Source: Flavobacterium sp. (GTDB taxonomy: Bacteria; Bacteroidota; Bacteroidia; Flavobacteriales; Flavobacteriaceae). Taken from it: DNA of 64,000 nt. The first letter of the stretch is position 1. Each line of letters opens with the position of its first letter. Where the stretch lies: contig NZ_JAGIAV010000001.1 in assembly GCF_017744675.1 (NCBI RefSeq), positions 124,001 to 188,000 of the forward strand, written 5' to 3'. Shown piece by piece: positions 51,191 through 62,300 of this stretch. A program made the position numbers and the translations under genes. Under the pieces are notes generated by a model. It was not told the DNA's origin and searched no databases. It was given only the letters and a program-made list of their open reading frames with translations.

Positions 51191-51414
51191 AACCATATAA
51201 GTTATATAAGTTCATTTAATATTACAAACCTCTGTATGTGAAATCATTTTTTTACTTAGAATAATTCACATAGAGCTTTGTTTTAAAGCTTGCTTTTTCT
51301 ACAATCTTAAACTAGAAAGAATAAAAATCTATTTTCTAGGTGTTTAAAACTAAATATTGAACTTAACGATTACTATTTTTAACTCAAATGAACTTATATT
51401 TCTTAGATGCTTTC
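51191..51414. repeat. MITE-like element with ATATAAGTTCATTT terminal inverted repeats
   Basis: The left end (ATATAAGTTCATTT at 51204-51217) and the right end (its complement at 51386-51399) are perfect over 14 bases and continue imperfectly to about 29. The interior (170 bases) is non-coding, with a small palindrome AGCTTTGTTTTAAAGCT. A copy of one end is at 1068-1096. It resembles a miniature inverted-repeat element. No target duplication was found. Confidence 0.55.
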
Positions 51415-51422
51415 AGCTTTTT

Positions 51423-51430
51423 TATCTTTG
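51423..51430 (+). promoter_or_regulatory. Probable -7 box TATCTTTG before the hydrolase
   Basis: TATCTTTG fits TAnnTTTG and lies 23 bases before the TTG start at 51454. No -33 TTG is present at the usual spacing. Confidence 0.45.
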
Positions 51431-51453
51431 CATTTTACATTTAAAACATCATT

Positions 51454-52230
51454 TTGAAAAATATTCTTTATAAAAACACCAATATCTCTTTTACAGATTC
51501 AGGAAAAGGAAAAGCAATTGTTTTACTTCACGGCTTTCTCGAAAACAAAAAAATGTGGGCAGAATATATTGAACTGTTTTCAGAAAAATATCGCGTTGTA
51601 GCAATCGACTTACTCGGACATGGAGATTCTGATTGTTTAGGCTATGTGCATACAATGGAAGATAATGCCAACGCTGTAAATGCAGTTTTAGAAAATTTGA
51701 ATATCGAAAAAGCTATCATTGTCGGACATTCGATGGGCGGTTATGTTGGTTTGGCTTTCGCCGAATTGCATCCAGAAAAAATCCAAAAATTAGTTTTGTT
51801 GAATTCAACTTCCAAAGAAGACAGCGAAGAGAGAAAACTAAATAGAACCCGCGCCATTAAAGCGGTAAAACAAAATTATGTGAGCTTTGTGAGTTTGGCC
51901 ATAGCTAATTTATTTAGTGAAAACAACAGAACTCGATTGGCAGAAGAAATCGAAAAAGTAAAAACAGAAGCCTTAAAAACACCTTTACAAGGAATTATTG
52001 CCTCTCAGGAAGGAATGAAAATTAGAAAAGATCGAGAAGAATTAGTCCGTAAAAATTTATTTCCGATTATATTGATATTAGGCAAAAAAGATCCCGTTTT
52101 AAACTACGAAGAAAGCCTTTCGCAAATTGAAGATACAACCGCAGAATTGGTTTCGTTTGAAGACGGACACATGAGCCAAATTGAAAATAATGAAGAGCTA
52201 AAAACTGTTTTGTTAGATTTCTTTCAATAG
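51454..52230 (+). CDS. Alpha/beta hydrolase, TTG start
   Basis: A 258-aa cytosolic hydrolase. VLLHGFLEN is the oxyanion motif, GHSMGG holds nucleophile Ser93, DPVLNYEES gives an acidic residue, and GHMSQ gives His near 239. It resembles MhpC- and YbfF-like esterases; substrate unknown. No ATG fits: the codon is TTG at 51454, and a stop codon lies only four codons upstream (51442), so TTG (or ATT at 51451) must be used. Confidence 0.85.
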   Translation: MKNILYKNTNISFTDSGKGKAIVLLHGFLENKKMWAEYIELFSEKYRVVAIDLLGHGDSDCLGYVHTMEDNANAVNAVLENLNIEKAIIVGHSMGGYVGLAFAELHPEKIQKLVLLNSTSKEDSEERKLNRTRAIKAVKQNYVSFVSLAIANLFSENNRTRLAEEIEKVKTEALKTPLQGIIASQEGMKIRKDREELVRKNLFPIILILGKKDPVLNYEESLSQIEDTTAELVSFEDGHMSQIENNEELKTVLLDFFQ

Positions 52231-52728
52231 AACCAAACTATTAGAATCGAAAAAGGCCATTTCTAACCTAAGTTGAAACAGCCTTTTTCTCATTCTTGGG
52301 GGCAAAATATCATTATAACTTTGAAATAATCACTTTTCTATATTTAGATAAAGCCACTCTTGTCCTACCAAGATTGTTATGCTTTAGAAGCGCCAAAGAT
52401 ATTTTAATATTAGCAATTGTGCGATAAACACTTGTTAAAAAAAGATGCATTACAACGTATTAATGCAGTTTTATTCATCACATAATTAATCTTATTTTTT
52501 TTCAGAGAATCTGCAAAAAAAATTAACATAAAAAATAAACAACATTAAAATCGTAACATTTTACTTGATAAAATTCATTTCTAAAATTAACATTTACTGT
52601 TTATTGCAGTTATTAAGAGGTTATTTTTGAAAAATTCTTCGAAAAAAAACCTTTTACGAATTGCGTTTTAACAAAATAACTTTGAAAAAAAGTCAGCAAC
52701 TTTCCAACAAATATTCAGGCAAAAGCAA
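52231..52728. other. Long gene-free convergent gap
   Basis: The gap between the hydrolase and the convergent ABC gene is 498 bases, unusually long for convergent genes. It contains an imperfect terminator-like hairpin at 52243-52290, a small hairpin TGCATTA/TAATGCA around 52454-52474, and a TAACTTTG box at 52677-52684 on the plus strand that would point antisense into the ABC gene. No open frame of good quality was seen. Confidence 0.5.
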
Positions 52729-53403
52729 CTAAAAATTGTCCAAACTTCTCAGATAACCTTTTTGAATAAGTTCTGCCCTTTTATTGATCGTATGCAATTT
52801 GCCGTTTTTCAATAATCTTAAATCTGTGGCAATTTCAATTACTTTTTCATAATTATGATCGGTAATGATTACTCCTTTTTCTTGAGAATTTTCTTTGATC
52901 AATTCATGTACTATATCAATCATTTTTGGAGACAACCCAGTAAAAGGCTCATCTAATAACACAAATTTTGATTGGTTAAAAAGTATCAACTTAACCTGAA
53001 GATATCGCAATTCTCCAAAAGATAAATTTTTAATTTTTTGATTTAAAAGAGGCTTTAAAAAATAATCACTACAAAAAAAGACCACATTTTGTTTATCGAT
53101 AGAAAGTTGAATTGCCTGCAAAACCGAAAAATGATTGGGAACAAATTGGTTTTGATACAAGTACGAAATTTCATTTAATAAAAGATGAGACTTATTCTTC
53201 GAAATTCCATCAATAAAAATACTTCTATCTGAAGCTGATATGATCGCACATATAATTTTAAACAAAGTAGATTTTCCAGAGCCATTTCTGCCAAGCAAAC
53301 CAATGATTTGCCCTGTTTCCAATTTCAAATAAATATCTGAAAGCAATAATTTATCGTTAAAGCTTTTTTGAATACCACTTATTTCTAGAATGTGTTTTTT
53401 CAA
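52729..53403 (-). CDS. ABC transporter ATP-binding protein
   Basis: A 224-aa ATPase. Walker A is GRNGSGKS (38-45), the signature reads LSFGE (127-131, usual LSGGQ) and Walker B is FVLLDEP (147-153). The H-loop His follows in ITDHNYE. A membrane protein of 114 aa overlaps it by 4 bases upstream and may be its small permease part; it seems too short to be a full permease. The cargo is unknown. Confidence 0.85.
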   Translation of the reverse strand: MKKHILEISGIQKSFNDKLLLSDIYLKLETGQIIGLLGRNGSGKSTLFKIICAIISASDRSIFIDGISKNKSHLLLNEISYLYQNQFVPNHFSVLQAIQLSIDKQNVVFFCSDYFLKPLLNQKIKNLSFGELRYLQVKLILFNQSKFVLLDEPFTGLSPKMIDIVHELIKENSQEKGVIITDHNYEKVIEIATDLRLLKNGKLHTINKRAELIQKGYLRSLDNF

Positions 53404-53744
53404 AATATTTTCTGAATTGAAATTAGTCCCATCAGAAACAAAAACACAAAAGCAAAATTGAGTAAGAAACTATAAAACAAAAGCCATCTTTTTGAAAAAC
53501 CATTGTTTCTATAAAACAAATACTCGTTTTTACGATAAATTTCTTTAAACCCAATACTCAACACAAAACCTAACGAAACTATCATTACCAAAAAATAACC
53601 AACTCCTCCAAAAAGAAATGCAATAGCAGAAACTGCCAAATTTACAATCAAAGTTGTCTTATAAAACTCAAATATGTTTCGAAACTTTCTGATAAGATTT
53701 CTAGATTTTTTCCTCAAAAGGAATATTAATATCAAAAATCTCAC
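53400..53744 (-). CDS. Small membrane protein linked to the ABC ATPase
   Basis: A 114-aa protein with a basic N-terminal tail (RKKSRNLIRKFRN) and about three hydrophobic helices (around 30-48, 50-66 and 86-108). Its stop overlaps the ATPase start by 4 bases, and its own first 44 bases overlap the addB-like gene upstream. No family was recognised. Partner of the ATPase is inference from coupling. Confidence 0.55.
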   Translation of the reverse strand: MRFLILIFLLRKKSRNLIRKFRNIFEFYKTTLIVNLAVSAIAFLFGGVGYFLVMIVSLGFVLSIGFKEIYRKNEYLFYRNNGFSKRWLLFYSFLLNFAFVFLFLMGLISIQKIF

Positions 53745-56463
53745 TTAGCAAATTGGCAATTTCTTCCAAATAAGAATTCAAGATTTGAGGCGTTACGATA
53801 ACGTCTAAATCTTTTTCTTCTTTAAAACCAAAAGGCAAGAATCCAGACTTTAAGTTTTTGAATGAAATAATTCCAACTTCTATTGGAAGGCCACCCGCTT
53901 CTTTCTCAAACATAAAAGCATACGCCAAAACCTGAATGATTTTATCGTTTTTAAGCTCCTGAGTCAATCCGTTCCAAGTTTTCAATACAACATTAGCTTT
54001 TTCTACTTTTCCAGTCTTATAATCGATAATTCTAATTTTTCCGTCTCTACGTTCTATACGATCGACATTTCCTTTAATTAAAACAGGAAATGGCAATTTA
54101 GGGTGAATAAATTCTCGCTCGAAAGTTTGCTCTAAAGCAACAATCTGAATCGCTTCATTATTTCTAACAGACTCTAATTCCATTTTCAGGAAATTCGAGA
54201 CATTTCGTTTTGCCACTTCAAAAGCCAAAAGATTTCGTCCTTTCTTGATTTCCCCTTCTTTGTAAACCAATTTAAATTGTTTAAGAACTTCATCATCCAA
54301 TAATTTAAAACAATTTAAAAGATCATTCTCAGAAATAAACTTACCAATAAAAGGTTCATAAAGCGCTTTTAATGTTTCGTGGATAATCGTTCCTAAAGTA
54401 TTCAAGGCGATGTTTTCTTCGACTTCTTCTACTTCACGAATTCTCAATATCTTTTGAAAATAAAACTCAATCGGATTACGGATATAACTAGTTAATGCCG
54501 ATGGAGAAAAACCATTAACCGCAATTTCTTTCAAGCGCTCCATTACTAGCTCAGATTTCGGAACAGAAATAGGCTCGTAAGCTGTATTTGGAAGATCTGG
54601 ATTGTAGATATCAAATGTAATATTATGCCGTGATTTCTTTTCGACTTCTAGCTGGGTTATAAAACGGCTTCGTTCTCCAGCATCTAACCCATCATTTTCA
54701 GTATTATAAATTAAATAGATATTTTTGGCCCTCTGCAACAAATGATAAAAATGGTACGTATAAATTGCATCTTTCTCCTTAAAAGTCGGAAGTCCAAGCT
54801 CCCTTTTTACATCATAAGGAATAAACGAATTCTGTGACTTCCCAGCCGGAAATTTACCTTCATTCATCGAAGTGATAATTACGGTTTCGAAATCTAAAAC
54901 ACGACTTTCTAAAACTCCCATAATTTGCAAACCGCGTAATGGTTCACCTTCAAAAGACACTTCAGCCAAATCGATAATTTGCTTGTAAATTGAATGAAGC
55001 GTGTCAATATTATCAATATGATGGTGTTTCGAATAATAATTTATAAGCTTATTAATCACTTTAAAAACTCCATAAACAAAAGCTTTGGCAATTTTTTCTT
55101 CCTCATTATCATTACTAAAATGATCTTTAATTGCAATTAATAAAGTGGAAATATTTTTTAAAACTGCAATAGAACCATTTTCCCATTTTTCAAATAATAA
55201 ATTAAAAAAACTTGAAGGTTCAGGATGAAGTTCTAAAATTTTATGATGAGTAATAAAAGTGTAGTTATTCTCTTTTATAATTCTTACCAATCTGTGCGAA
55301 TTTGCATATGGTTCAACCAACGGATGTGTCAAAATATCAAGCACGTCTTTATAATAAAAAACATAACTACCACCTTTACGAGAAATCGCATTGGTATGCA
55401 TTTTAAACAATTTGGCAACAAAAATCTGCGACGGATTATTTTTTCCAGAATATCCCATTGTAATATTAAGAGCTCCAACAGATGAAGGAAGCGAATATAA
55501 AACAGGAACCAATAAGTTTTCTTCACCAAGTACGACTGCAACTTTATCAAGTGAAGCATCTGGGTTTTGATCTATCAAGCCTTCAATGATACTTCCTGCA
55601 AGTTTTGCCTGTCCGATTGTTTTTGGAGTTCCTATAATCTGAATATTTTTGGGTTGCGAAAAATCATCGACAATCCATTCAAAAATATTTGATTTATAGT
55701 GTTTCCAACTTTCTTTAAATCGCCTCAAAAAAAGCCCAGCATCATGATACGGATCATTTAAAAAAGCTTGATCAGCATCCCAGTAGATTTTAGCTTGATC
55801 TAAAGCAAGCAAATGTTGCACTATTTTTTCCTCTGCAGCGTTCAAAGCATTAAAACCTGCAAAAATAAAAGTGCGGTTTCCAATCGTATTTGAAAAATGA
55901 TTCAGATTATTTACTGCTTCTCTATAAATCAACCCTTGATATCCAATTGATTTGAAAAGCAAATGATTATATAATGACTCATAATATAACGGAAGTAATT
56001 TCCAAAAATCAATATAATTTTCCAGAAGTCTAGTTTTTTGATCAACTTCTAATCCCCATTTTTTTATATCTTCAATATCCTTTAAATAAGACAAAACATG
56101 CGAGGGATCCAGAAGATATCGATCAATTTCATTAAAGTCTTGAAGAAGAGTTTTAGCCCAATTTGCAAACAGCTCAAAAGATTGCTGATGTTTCTTTTCT
56201 GTAATGGATAAATAGACTTCATAAAATTCAAACAAAAGCTCTATCGAATCAACCGCCCGAATTGAAGCAACATTCTGAACAAAATCTTCTATACTAGTAA
56301 TTTCTGGAGCAACAATAGTCTTTGAAGTCTCTTTTCTAAGAGCTTCGATCAAAAAAACTTTTGCCCTCTTATTAGGAAGGATTATTGTTATTTCAGGAAG
56401 TTTCTCTGCAAAGTTCTGAATTACAGTAGAGGCAATTTTTTGAAGAAAAGAAGTGTTTACCAT
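53701..56463 (-). CDS. AddB-like PD-(D/E)XK nuclease
   Basis: A 919-aa protein using the ATG at 56463. The first two thirds are helicase-like but lack a Walker A motif, as in AddB-type subunits. The C-terminal nuclease core shows IIDYKTGKVE with Asp near 813 and the QVLAYAFMFEKE block. The four cysteines that hold an Fe-S cluster in Bacillus AddB are not visible, so a cluster-free variant is likely. It would work with the AddA-like helicase at 59384-62542 in double-strand break processing. Confidence 0.82.
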   Translation of the reverse strand: MVNTSFLQKIASTVIQNFAEKLPEITIILPNKRAKVFLIEALRKETSKTIVAPEITSIEDFVQNVASIRAVDSIELLFEFYEVYLSITEKKHQQSFELFANWAKTLLQDFNEIDRYLLDPSHVLSYLKDIEDIKKWGLEVDQKTRLLENYIDFWKLLPLYYESLYNHLLFKSIGYQGLIYREAVNNLNHFSNTIGNRTFIFAGFNALNAAEEKIVQHLLALDQAKIYWDADQAFLNDPYHDAGLFLRRFKESWKHYKSNIFEWIVDDFSQPKNIQIIGTPKTIGQAKLAGSIIEGLIDQNPDASLDKVAVVLGEENLLVPVLYSLPSSVGALNITMGYSGKNNPSQIFVAKLFKMHTNAISRKGGSYVFYYKDVLDILTHPLVEPYANSHRLVRIIKENNYTFITHHKILELHPEPSSFFNLLFEKWENGSIAVLKNISTLLIAIKDHFSNDNEEEKIAKAFVYGVFKVINKLINYYSKHHHIDNIDTLHSIYKQIIDLAEVSFEGEPLRGLQIMGVLESRVLDFETVIITSMNEGKFPAGKSQNSFIPYDVKRELGLPTFKEKDAIYTYHFYHLLQRAKNIYLIYNTENDGLDAGERSRFITQLEVEKKSRHNITFDIYNPDLPNTAYEPISVPKSELVMERLKEIAVNGFSPSALTSYIRNPIEFYFQKILRIREVEEVEENIALNTLGTIIHETLKALYEPFIGKFISENDLLNCFKLLDDEVLKQFKLVYKEGEIKKGRNLLAFEVAKRNVSNFLKMELESVRNNEAIQIVALEQTFEREFIHPKLPFPVLIKGNVDRIERRDGKIRIIDYKTGKVEKANVVLKTWNGLTQELKNDKIIQVLAYAFMFEKEAGGLPIEVGIISFKNLKSGFLPFGFKEEKDLDVIVTPQILNSYLEEIANLLSEIFDINIPFEEKI

Positions 56464-56474
56464 AGCATAAAAAT

Positions 56475-56505
56475 AAAAAAAGCCATTCAATTAAGAATGG
56501 CTTTT
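56475..56505 (-). terminator. Terminator after ompA
   Basis: On the minus strand AAGCCATTC and GAATGGCTT pair around a six-base loop, followed by T6. It lies 23 bases after the OmpA stop and separates it from the addB-like gene. Confidence 0.85.
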
Positions 56506-56527
56506 CATTATTTATTTAGAAAACTAA

Positions 56528-57994
56528 TTATAGTTTACCTTGGTATTTAGAACCAATGTGTCTAATTTCAGTTCTTCTGTTTTGTGCTTTACCTGCAGCA
56601 GTTTTGTTACTTGCAACTGGTTGGCTAGATCCAAATCCTTTAGACTCTAAATTCTCTGGATTAACACCTCTTTCAATTAAAGCGTTCATTACAGCTTTAG
56701 CTCTGTCTTCAGAAAGTTTTTGGTTGATCTTAGCAGAACCTGTACTATCTGTGTGTCCTTCAATAGAGAATTTCGCGTTTGGATAGTTTTTAAGGATTTC
56801 TTTAATAGCATCTAATCTAGCTGGAGTTTCTTTGTCACCAGTTTTGAAAGTAGCTTTTCCTGAGTTGAAGTATACCGCTCTAGCTTGAACTTTAAGATCT
56901 TCTAATGCTTCAGAAGTTACTTCTGGACATCCTCTGTTGCTTGCAGGACCATAAACTGTAGGACAGTCATCATCTTTATCAGCAACACCATCTTTATCAG
57001 CATCTAAGAATGGGCAACCACCGTTTTCTTTAGGACCAGCAACTGTAGGACATTTATCGTCTTTATCAGCGATTCCGTCTCCGTCAGTATCAGGACAACC
57101 TTTTAAAGCAGCTAAACCAGCAACATCTGGACAAGCGTCATCTTTATCAGCAATTCCGTCACCGTCAGTATCAGGACATCCGTTTAATGCAGCTAAACCA
57201 AATACATCTGGACAAGCGTCAGAAGCATCAACGATTCCGTCACCGTCAGTATCAGGACATCCGTTGAATTGTTTTAAACCAGCAACATCTGGACAAGCAT
57301 CATCTTTGTCATAGATTCCGTCTCCGTCAGTATCTTTACCTCCGAATTTGAAAACTAAACCTGCAGTGTGTTGGAAGTGAGAAACAGCGTTAGGAGTTCT
57401 TCCATCAGCTTCTTGTCTGTCACCACTTACTGCCCATTTGTATTTTGTACCTAATTCAAGACCAATAGCATCTGTAAACCAGAAAGTAACACCAGCACCT
57501 GGGTTAACAGTTCCAAAACTACTATCACCAAAGAAAGTATAACCACCACCAACAGATAACGAAGGATCAACCACTTTAGATTTGATTAATTCTTGGAAGC
57601 TGTATTTGATAGTAGCATCAATTCCGTAGTACATTAAATCCCCTGGGTTGTAAACGATGTTTCCTCTTCCGTCATGCCCTGGAGCAGTAGGAGCAAAAAC
57701 AACGTATTTATCAATTTTGTTTACAGATCCTTGTAAACCAACTGAGAAACCATGTCCTACATATCTATTTACTCCAATGTAAGATAGAGATGGAAGAATA
57801 TTCCAGTTGTCTTTTACAGCGAATGGCTGAGAAAAGTGTTGGTCAAAAAACCCATGACCAGCACCAGAACTTGTTCTAGTATCCACAGCATTAACCCCGA
57901 AAGAGATCGCCCATGGATTGTTACTGTCTTGCGCGTGAGAACTTAAACCCATCGCCATCAATACAGCAACTAAAAGTTTGTTAAGATGTTTCAT
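56528..57994 (-). CDS. OmpA-family outer-membrane protein with TSP3 repeats
   Basis: A 488-aa protein: signal peptide (about 1-21, ending SHAQ), an N-terminal beta-barrel (about 22-220), five calcium-binding thrombospondin type-3 repeats (about 225-355, each with DTDGDGI or DADKDGV and C-P-D), then an OmpA_C domain with [12 protein letters not shown] and NRRTEIRH that grips peptidoglycan. It is the classical major porin-like protein of the Bacteroidota outer membrane. The repeats are nearly identical in DNA, so copy number could vary. A good promoter lies upstream. Confidence 0.93.
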   Translation of the reverse strand: MKHLNKLLVAVLMAMGLSSHAQDSNNPWAISFGVNAVDTRTSSGAGHGFFDQHFSQPFAVKDNWNILPSLSYIGVNRYVGHGFSVGLQGSVNKIDKYVVFAPTAPGHDGRGNIVYNPGDLMYYGIDATIKYSFQELIKSKVVDPSLSVGGGYTFFGDSSFGTVNPGAGVTFWFTDAIGLELGTKYKWAVSGDRQEADGRTPNAVSHFQHTAGLVFKFGGKDTDGDGIYDKDDACPDVAGLKQFNGCPDTDGDGIVDASDACPDVFGLAALNGCPDTDGDGIADKDDACPDVAGLAALKGCPDTDGDGIADKDDKCPTVAGPKENGGCPFLDADKDGVADKDDDCPTVYGPASNRGCPEVTSEALEDLKVQARAVYFNSGKATFKTGDKETPARLDAIKEILKNYPNAKFSIEGHTDSTGSAKINQKLSEDRAKAVMNALIERGVNPENLESKGFGSSQPVASNKTAAGKAQNRRTEIRHIGSKYQGKL

Positions 57995-58031
57995 ACTTAA
58001 TTTTTTTAATTACAATTTAGTTAATTACAAG

Positions 58032-58061
58032 CAAAAGTAACACCAAATTTTTTAAATACAA
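58032..58061 (-). promoter_or_regulatory. Promoter of ompA (TTG-N19-TACTTTTG)
   Basis: On the minus strand TTG (58061-58059) and TACTTTTG (58039-58032) are separated by 19 bases, inside the 17-23 range of the Bacteroidota consensus. It lies 37 bases before the OmpA ATG. Confidence 0.65.
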
Positions 58062-58107
58062 AATGAAATGTTAAAAAAAACCTACAAAAATTTAACAGAA
58101 GTGGTAA

Positions 58108-59301
58108 TTATATAACTTTTAACATTTTACCGACAACTGTGAAGGCATTTATAGCTTTATCTAAGTGCTCTTTTTCATGTGCTGCAGATAGCTGTACGCG
58201 TATTCTTGCCTTCTCTTTTGGAACAACAGGGAAGAAAAATCCAATAACATAAATTCCCTGTTTCAAAAGTTCATTTGCCATTGTCTGAGACAATTTTGCA
58301 TCGTATAACATAACTGGAACAATTGCAGAATCTCCATCAATAATATCAAAACCTGCTTTTTTCATACCTTCTTTAAAATAATTGGTATTCCATTCCAGCT
58401 TATCACGAAGCGTTGTATCTTTTTCTAATAATTCAAATACTTTTATAGAAGCCCCAACAATAGCTGGCGCTAATGAATTTGAAAACAAATAAGGGCGAGA
58501 TCTTTGACGCAATAACTCAATAATTTCTTTTTTGGCAGTAGTATATCCTCCCATTGCTCCACCTAAGGCTTTACCAAGGGTACCTGTAATAATATCTACC
58601 CTTCCCATAACTCCTTTTGCTTCAAGAGTTCCTTTTCCTGTTGCTCCTATAAAACCTGCGGCATGACATTCGTCTACCATTACCATTGCATCGTATTTAT
58701 CAGCAAGATCACAAATTTTGTCCAATGGCGCTACAAGACCATCCATAGAAAAAACTCCATCTGTCACAATCAATTTAAAACGAGTTCCTGCCTCATTTGC
58801 TTTTATTAATTGCTGCTCCAGATCTTCCATATTATTATTTTCATAGCGATAACGAGCTGCTTTACACAAACGAACTCCATCAATAATAGAAGCGTGATTC
58901 AAACTATCTGAAATAATTGCATCATTCTCTCCTAGTAGAGGTTCAAAAACACCTCCGTTAGCATCAAAAGCTGCTGCATATAATATAGTATCTTCTGTAC
59001 CATAAAAATCAGCGATCTTTTTTTCTAATGTTTTATGAATATCCTGTGTTCCGCAAATAAATCTAACAGACGACATCCCAAAACCATGTGTATCCATTGC
59101 ATCTTTAGCTGCTTGCACCACTTCTGGATGAGACGAAAGCCCTAAATAATTATTAGCACAAAAATTCAATACCGTTTCTCCAGTCGAGATTTTGATTTCC
59201 GCACCTTGTGGAGATGTAATAATACGCTCCTTTTTAAAAATTCCATTTTCTTCAATCGTCTGCAATTCTTTCTGCAGATGCTCTTTTATTTTACCGTACA
59301 T
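58108..59301 (-). CDS. kbl: Glycine C-acetyltransferase
   Basis: A 397-aa PLP enzyme of the alpha-oxoamine synthase family. It cleaves 2-amino-3-ketobutyrate with CoA to glycine and acetyl-CoA in threonine breakdown. The PLP lysine sits in GTLGKALGG, with [10 protein letters not shown] before it and [11 protein letters not shown] after. The opening block [14 protein letters not shown] and length fit Kbl rather than BioF or ALAS. The threonine dehydrogenase gene is not next to it. Confidence 0.92.
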   Translation of the reverse strand: MYGKIKEHLQKELQTIEENGIFKKERIITSPQGAEIKISTGETVLNFCANNYLGLSSHPEVVQAAKDAMDTHGFGMSSVRFICGTQDIHKTLEKKIADFYGTEDTILYAAAFDANGGVFEPLLGENDAIISDSLNHASIIDGVRLCKAARYRYENNNMEDLEQQLIKANEAGTRFKLIVTDGVFSMDGLVAPLDKICDLADKYDAMVMVDECHAAGFIGATGKGTLEAKGVMGRVDIITGTLGKALGGAMGGYTTAKKEIIELLRQRSRPYLFSNSLAPAIVGASIKVFELLEKDTTLRDKLEWNTNYFKEGMKKAGFDIIDGDSAIVPVMLYDAKLSQTMANELLKQGIYVIGFFFPVVPKEKARIRVQLSAAHEKEHLDKAINAFTVVGKMLKVI

Positions 59302-59383
59302 TTTTTATTTATTTAAAACGTTAAAAATTAACAACTTAACCAAAATATAGCTTCGTTTTTTCTTTAACATCTGATTAATTTTA

Positions 59384-62300
59384 TCACAAATTTACTACTT
59401 CGATTTCTGTTCCAATATACACCAAAGCCTTTTTCAAAACATTGTAACCCAAATCCTCAATTGCATCTTGATATTCCTGAATTTGCTGCTGATATTTAGC
59501 ATTAGCAACTCCTGTTTTATAATCCAATAAGTAGGCTTGCTTATTTTCTAAAAACACAACCCGATCTGGTTTTAAAATTCTTCCTTCTTTTTGAACTATG
59601 GTTTGTTCATTTAAAACAGTATCTTTCCCATCAAAACAAAGATTCAGCTCTGGATGATTTACAATTTCTTTTAAAGTCTGCAAAACCTGATCGACCTGAT
59701 CATACGTTATCAAACCATTTTCCAACGCTTTGGTCACTGCCAGATCAACATCTGATTTATCTTTAACAAAAGCCAAAATCTCGTGAACAATATTTCCATA
59801 TGATATCGCTTCTTGCTGATGCGTTCCCCACATTAAAGCTTCACGCTGTGCTATTTTAATGTTTTTTGGATTTAAAACCTCTCTCACAACCGGAATAGAT
59901 TTAACCGTATCAACTGTTCTAGTGATTTTTGACAATCGAGTTTTATTTCCAAATTCGTAATTCAGCTTTTCTTCTTCATAAACTCCCTCATGAATTAAGA
60001 ATTTAATAAAAAAAGAAGCCATGTTATTCGGATACTCGCCATCGTTTTTCGCTTTTAATGATTGGGAAATCACATACAATTGTTCTTCAGCACGTGTTAG
60101 TGCCACATACAGCACATTTATATTATCTAAAAGTTCTTCCTGCTTTTTCAAATTGAAAACTGCCGATGCATTTTCACCAAAACTTTCAACTGCACTGCTA
60201 TTATCAACCAAAGCTTTTGGAACTCCTAAATCCATTTCTTCAGTATCTAGCCATAACTTATCTTTTGGTTTTCGATTGTAATCTTCGTCTGCAAAAGGCA
60301 TAATTACCACTGGAAATTCTAATCCTTTAGATTTATGAATAGTCATTATTCGAACTGCATTATTTCCTTCTGGGGATGGAATGCTGAATTTCTCTGAATT
60401 TTTATCCCAGAAAATCAAAAAGTCTGCAACTCCAGACTGATTTCGAATATCTCTTTCTAAAACGATATCTAAAAAGAATTGCACATAAGCATTTCCTTCA
60501 GACGGAAGAATAAATTTAGAAATGATAATCTCTACAGCTTCATACAAAGACTTTTTTCTAACATCTTCAAAAGAAAAAGAAACATCGAAAGTTGTAAGCC
60601 ATTCTTCAAATTCTTTTTCAAATCTATAACTCATCCCTAATGCAATAAAATCATGCACAGGCATTGACAAATCTTTTGTTGAAGAAAGAAAATGTAAAAA
60701 GTTAGCCTTTGACTCTAAGTCAGCACTGTTGTTTAGATATCGTAGAAGATGAATTATAAAACAAACTTCTGATGCGTTTTTAATCATCAAAGTCTCTGAA
60801 GATAGCAACGGAATACCTTGTTCTGTTAGATAATTGGCAACAGCAATTCCTTGATCTCTTTTTCTGGTCAGGATTACAATATCTTTATATTCAAAACCTT
60901 GTTTAACTACTTCTTGAATTGTATTTAAAGTTGCCAAAACATACAAGTCTGACTTCTCTACAACTTCTTCCTCATCTACAGATTCGTTTTTCTCTGCTAT
61001 CGGAAGAAAAGAAATATTTACATAACCGCCTTTTTTCGAATTGGTGTTTTGAAAACTATGATTTTCGTATAAATCCTTATAATCTTTGTTTGTAAATTCA
61101 TCCGAAATCAACTTAAAGAAAGCATTATTGAATTCAATAACTTCACTATAACTTCTATAGTTTGTATCTAAGTGTTTTACTTTTTTCTCATGATGAAAAA
61201 ATGCAACTTCTTCTTTACTTAATTCAATAAATTGCTCTGCCTTTCCTCCGCGCCAGCGATAAATAGATTGTTTTGGATCTCCAACAATCATCAAAGTACC
61301 TTTATTGCCATAATCATCTAAGCCAGAAAGCGAATTATCAATAAGCGGAATCAAGTTCTGCCATTGCATTTCTGATGTATCTTGAAATTCGTCAATAAAG
61401 AAATTACGATAGCGCTCACCCAAACGTTCATATATAAAAGGTGCGGGTTGATTCTGAATTTCACGATGAATGATCGCATTAAATTCTGAAATCGATAGGA
61501 TATTTTGCTCCGACTGAATCTTGGCAAGCTCATTACTTACTGTATTCAATAAAGAAAGTGGCGTAATATTTTTTAGAAAGGCTTTATAAAAATCTCTTTT
61601 TTCGAAGTTTTGATAAACCTCTTTTAATATCTGAAGCAGTTCTGGAATAATATTTTCTATTAACGCTCGATCTTTTGCCGTTTTGTTAATCGCAATATCG
61701 TCAAACTCATGAAAAGTTTTATTTTTTGGATTGAATTTTCCGTCACGAATACTTTGCAAATGATTCGGAAAAGTGCCTCTTGAAAATGATTTTGGGTCGA
61801 TTCCGTTTTTATCGATTAATTCGATTGCCTTTGTTGCAAGAACCTCGTTTATATCTTCTAGTTCTTTACAGAGCTCTTGCATTTTCTTTTTAATCTCGAC
61901 AAACTCTTCAATTGTTTTGTTTTGAAAATGCAGAATTTCATTTCGATTGTTTTCATTCAAAACCAATCTTCCCGTATCAAGAATTTCGCGCGAAACATCC
62001 CAACTTTTGTCATCATCGGTTTTTTCCATTGTAAAATCGATAAGCAGTTTGGTCAATGTCTCGTCTTCACCGGCTTGAGCAATAATGGCATCAACAGCTT
62101 CGACCAATAAATTTTCGGTATCCAAAGTAACTTCAAAAGTCATTGGAAGATTAAGGTCATGCGCAAAAGCGCGAATGACTTTATGCGTAAATTTATCTAT
62201 GGTAGAAATATCAAAAGCAGCATAATTATGAATTAAGTGCTTAATGATTTGTTGCGATTTGGTCTTGATTTTAATAATTGAAAGTCCTGTTTCTCGAGAC

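Noticed and set aside
51191..51414. Complete insertion sequence
   Set aside because: Terminal inverted repeats are present but there is no transposase frame inside.
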